The notes beneath the pieces are model-generated. The model saw nothing but the letters and a program-made list of their open reading frames with translations, was not told where the DNA came from and did no database searches. A stretch of 8,651 bases of DNA from CAXRGH01 sp964230195 (lineage in GTDB: Bacteria; Pseudomonadota; Gammaproteobacteria; Enterobacterales; Alteromonadaceae), in the NCBI GenBank assembly GCA_964230195.1, contig CAXRGH010000009.1, positions 1 through 8,651 of the forward strand, given 5' to 3'. Positions 6,495 through 8,651 of the stretch are shown here, piece by piece (within the stretch, counting starts at the first letter, position 1; every line of letters starts with the position of its first letter). Made by a program: the position numbers and the translations under genes.

Positions 6495-8651
6495 ATGAAA
6501 TATATCTTATTTTTTGTTTTTTCTCACATTAGCCTGCTAATAAGTTTCCAGGTCTTTGCCCATTCTGAAGACAAACAAGTTCGTTATGTTGCGCAGCTAG
6601 GAAAAGACATAGGTGAGTGCACACTTCCCGTTAGACCTTGTCAATCCCTTGATTATGCCCTGAACAGAGCAACCAAAGGAGATGTGATTAAAGTCAGCGC
6701 AGGACAATACCAAATCACCTCACCCGAAACTTTAGGCTACTTCCTCGGCCATCTCATCAATATTACCGGCGGGTTTTCCACCATTGATCTCTTCCAAAAG
6801 CAGGCACCGGAGCGCAATAAGACTGTCATTAGTGGCGTTCCATACACCTTGCGACAACAATTTCTGAAACGTGGATTTCACGTAATCGCAGATAGTAAAA
6901 CGGCAGGTTCGGGCAATCAGGCACAATCGGTAAAACGCGTCCAAGGGTTAACCGAGTTTCATAGTAATGAGCTTTGTAGCAAAGGTTTTGCCGCTGGATT
7001 TCCATGTGAAAATATGGATTTGGTGAGTCACGTTCCGTTACCGGGAGCAAAAGTGGGTGGTTCCGATATTTGGGGGCACACGGATGCTAATACTGGAATT
7101 GAGTACGCAATCATGGGATTCAGTGACGGTGTGCGCATTTATTCACTCGCCGACCCGTCTGAGCCGGCATTGGTCAGTCATATTCAAGGTACCAATACCA
7201 TCTGGCGCGATATTAAGGTTTACCAATTTTATGATGAAGCCAGCAACCTATTCAAAGCATATGCTTACGTTTCTTCAGAATCTGCGAGCAATCAACTGCA
7301 GATTATTGACCTGACGTTATTACCAGAAAAAGCAACACTATTGCCAGCCGTGTCTATTTATGGCAGCGCCCACAATCTGTTTATCAGTGGTGTTGACTAC
7401 GCCTACAACCTACCATTAACAGATTCTGCTGTTGAACTGCATGTCTCAGGTGCCGACAAATATGATGGTGCCATAACACGTTATGCATTGGCGCAATACG
7501 CATCGCCAGAACTGATTAATGTGCCAGATGAAGCAGCTGGTTATACTCATGACAATACAATCTTCACCTTAACCGATGAGCGCGCAGCGGCTAGCTGTGG
7601 TGGGAAAACTCTGTGTCAGGTACTCGTTGACTTCAACGAAGACAAAGTGAAATTATGGGATATCAGTACAGATAGCAATGCACTACTGAGCGAATTTGAA
7701 TATACCGATGTCACCGCTTTTGTCAGGTATGTACATTCTGGATGGGCTACTGAAGACGGACAGTTTCTTTTTGTCCATGACGAACTTGACGAACGCCGAA
7801 CCGATATTCCAACGACAATTCGAGTAATTTCTCTTGAAGACCCCAGCGCTCTCAGCGTTGTTAAACGTTGGGAGGGAGAGACTAAAGCCATTGACCACAA
7901 TGGATTTGTTCGTGGTAATCGTTATTACTTTTCCCATTACGAGCGCGGCGTCACCATATTGGATATTTCACAGCCGGCTGACCCTCAGCGTATTGCCAAT
8001 TTCGATACCTTTCCAACTTCAAATAATGCCAATTTTAATGGCGCTTGGGGCGTATACCCCTTCTTCCCCTCCGGTCATATTATTGTGAGTGATCTTAACG
8101 CTGGACTATTTGTGTTAAAACCCAAGACAACCGCAAGCCATACCGTGTCATTCTTAGAGCAGGCCGTCACACTTAACGAAAACCAAACTCAGCAAATAGC
8201 GGTTAGCATTAGTGGTACGGAGCTCCTATTGAATGATCAAACTGTAGTGGTTGAGGCTATTCCCGCGAGCGCACGAGCCGGCACTGATTATCAAGCGGTT
8301 AATTCAACACTGACATTCAACAAAGATGCAACAACCCAATACGTTGATATACGGACACTTTCGTCAGGTAACGACTCACAGCAAACGCATTTTTACTTGC
8401 GTTTGAGCCAACCGTCAGAAGCACTGCAACTTGGTACCCATCACTATGCGAAAGTGAATATTGGTCAAGGAGTCTCACAGGGAAGTCCTTATGCCTACTT
8501 AGCAGAGAGCGAAGTCAGCGAAAATGTTGGTATTTTGTCTGCTTCAGTGACACGAAAAGGTGGTAGCGATGGCGAACTTGAAGTCTATTACAAGCTGTTA
8601 AATAGCGACAGCACTGATGTCAGTTTAGTCAGTGGTAGTCTGCAATGGGGT
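6495..8651 (+). CDS. Secreted choice-of-anchor-B propeller-like protein with Calx-beta domains (C-terminus beyond window)
   Basis: The frame is open for 719 codons from an ATG at 6495 to the window end, so it is partial. Residues 1-22 are a Sec signal peptide (likely cut VFA-HS). Residues 29-75 look like the start of a pectin-lyase-like/DUF1565 region: YVAQLGKDIGEC, PCQSLDYAL, GDVIKVSAGQY. Residues about 185-543 match the choice-of-anchor-B repeat domain: GSDIWGHTDANTGIEYA, TIWRDIKVY, H414-SGW, HDELDE, D467-H468-NGF, NGAWGVYPFFPSG (515-527) and SDLNAGLFVLKP (532-543). Residues 549-656 form a Calx-beta domain, and from about 660 a second begins (VSENVG, RKGGSDGELEVYY) and is cut off. The protein is therefore exported and probably binds Ca2+ and is surface-attached, but any anchor lies outside the window. 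No clear Shine-Dalgarno precedes the ATG. It is divergent from mbnP with only 32-53 bases between starts. Its biochemical role is unknown. Confidence 0.87.
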   Translation, partial: MKYILFFVFSHISLLISFQVFAHSEDKQVRYVAQLGKDIGECTLPVRPCQSLDYALNRATKGDVIKVSAGQYQITSPETLGYFLGHLINITGGFSTIDLFQKQAPERNKTVISGVPYTLRQQFLKRGFHVIADSKTAGSGNQAQSVKRVQGLTEFHSNELCSKGFAAGFPCENMDLVSHVPLPGAKVGGSDIWGHTDANTGIEYAIMGFSDGVRIYSLADPSEPALVSHIQGTNTIWRDIKVYQFYDEASNLFKAYAYVSSESASNQLQIIDLTLLPEKATLLPAVSIYGSAHNLFISGVDYAYNLPLTDSAVELHVSGADKYDGAITRYALAQYASPELINVPDEAAGYTHDNTIFTLTDERAAASCGGKTLCQVLVDFNEDKVKLWDISTDSNALLSEFEYTDVTAFVRYVHSGWATEDGQFLFVHDELDERRTDIPTTIRVISLEDPSALSVVKRWEGETKAIDHNGFVRGNRYYFSHYERGVTILDISQPADPQRIANFDTFPTSNNANFNGAWGVYPFFPSGHIIVSDLNAGLFVLKPKTTASHTVSFLEQAVTLNENQTQQIAVSISGTELLLNDQTVVVEAIPASARAGTDYQAVNSTLTFNKDATTQYVDIRTLSSGNDSQQTHFYLRLSQPSEALQLGTHHYAKVNIGQGVSQGSPYAYLAESEVSENVGILSASVTRKGGSDGELEVYYKLLNSDSTDVSLVSGSLQWG

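Noticed and set aside
6732..7050. Minus-strand frames opposite the propeller protein
   Set aside because: The plus-strand frame is open for 719 codons with a signal peptide and recognisable domains, so these are shadows.
7616..8088. Further short frames within the propeller region on both strands
   Set aside because: They are embedded in the conserved choice-of-anchor-B segment of the real reading frame, with low-complexity Ser/Thr-rich translations.

Overview
The window looks like the chromosome of a marine gammaproteobacterium, probably Alteromonadales or a relative. This rests on the tal–pgi pair with proteobacterial-type sequences, a methylglyoxal synthase next to it, lipoprotein-anchored di-heme enzymes and secreted beta-rich proteins. 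It is an inference from gene content, not a taxonomic proof. No rRNA, tRNA, CRISPR array, transposase or phage gene was seen.

Layout. (1) 1-901, minus strand: the N-terminal 300 residues of a secreted protein with a lamin-tail-like domain, cut by the window edge. (2) 902-1281: a 380-base stretch with no convincing gene. It holds the leader of the secreted protein, including a candidate 11-bp-period direct repeat, and one doubtful 80-codon frame. (3) 1282-1686, minus: mgsA, methylglyoxal synthase. (4) 1851-4462, plus: tal (transaldolase) and pgi (glucose-6-phosphate isomerase), 26 bases apart. A good sigma70-type promoter lies at 1763-1791 and a rho-independent terminator at 4481-4514. (5) 4499-6462, minus: a two-gene operon for an MbnP-type copper-binding lipoprotein followed by its MbnH-type di-heme partner. 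(6) 6495-8651, plus, divergent from mbnP: a large secreted protein with a pectin-lyase-like start, a choice-of-anchor-B propeller-like domain and Calx-beta domains, cut by the window end.

How the genes fit together. mgsA, tal and pgi all act on sugar phosphates: the methylglyoxal bypass at DHAP, the non-oxidative pentose phosphate pathway, and the F6P/G6P node. They are housekeeping genes. The MbnP/MbnH pair is the accessory part. In the studied methanotroph pair, MbnH oxidises the first Trp of a WxW motif in MbnP to kynurenine, which enables high-affinity Cu(I) binding. Here the WxW motif (W155-S-W157) and both heme-binding motifs (C86-x-x-C-H and C237-x-x-C-H) are intact. No methanobactin biosynthesis gene is present. 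The divergent secreted propeller/Calx-beta protein shares a very short (32-53 base) start region with the pair. It is the best candidate in this window for a little-described third component of an extracytoplasmic metal-related system.
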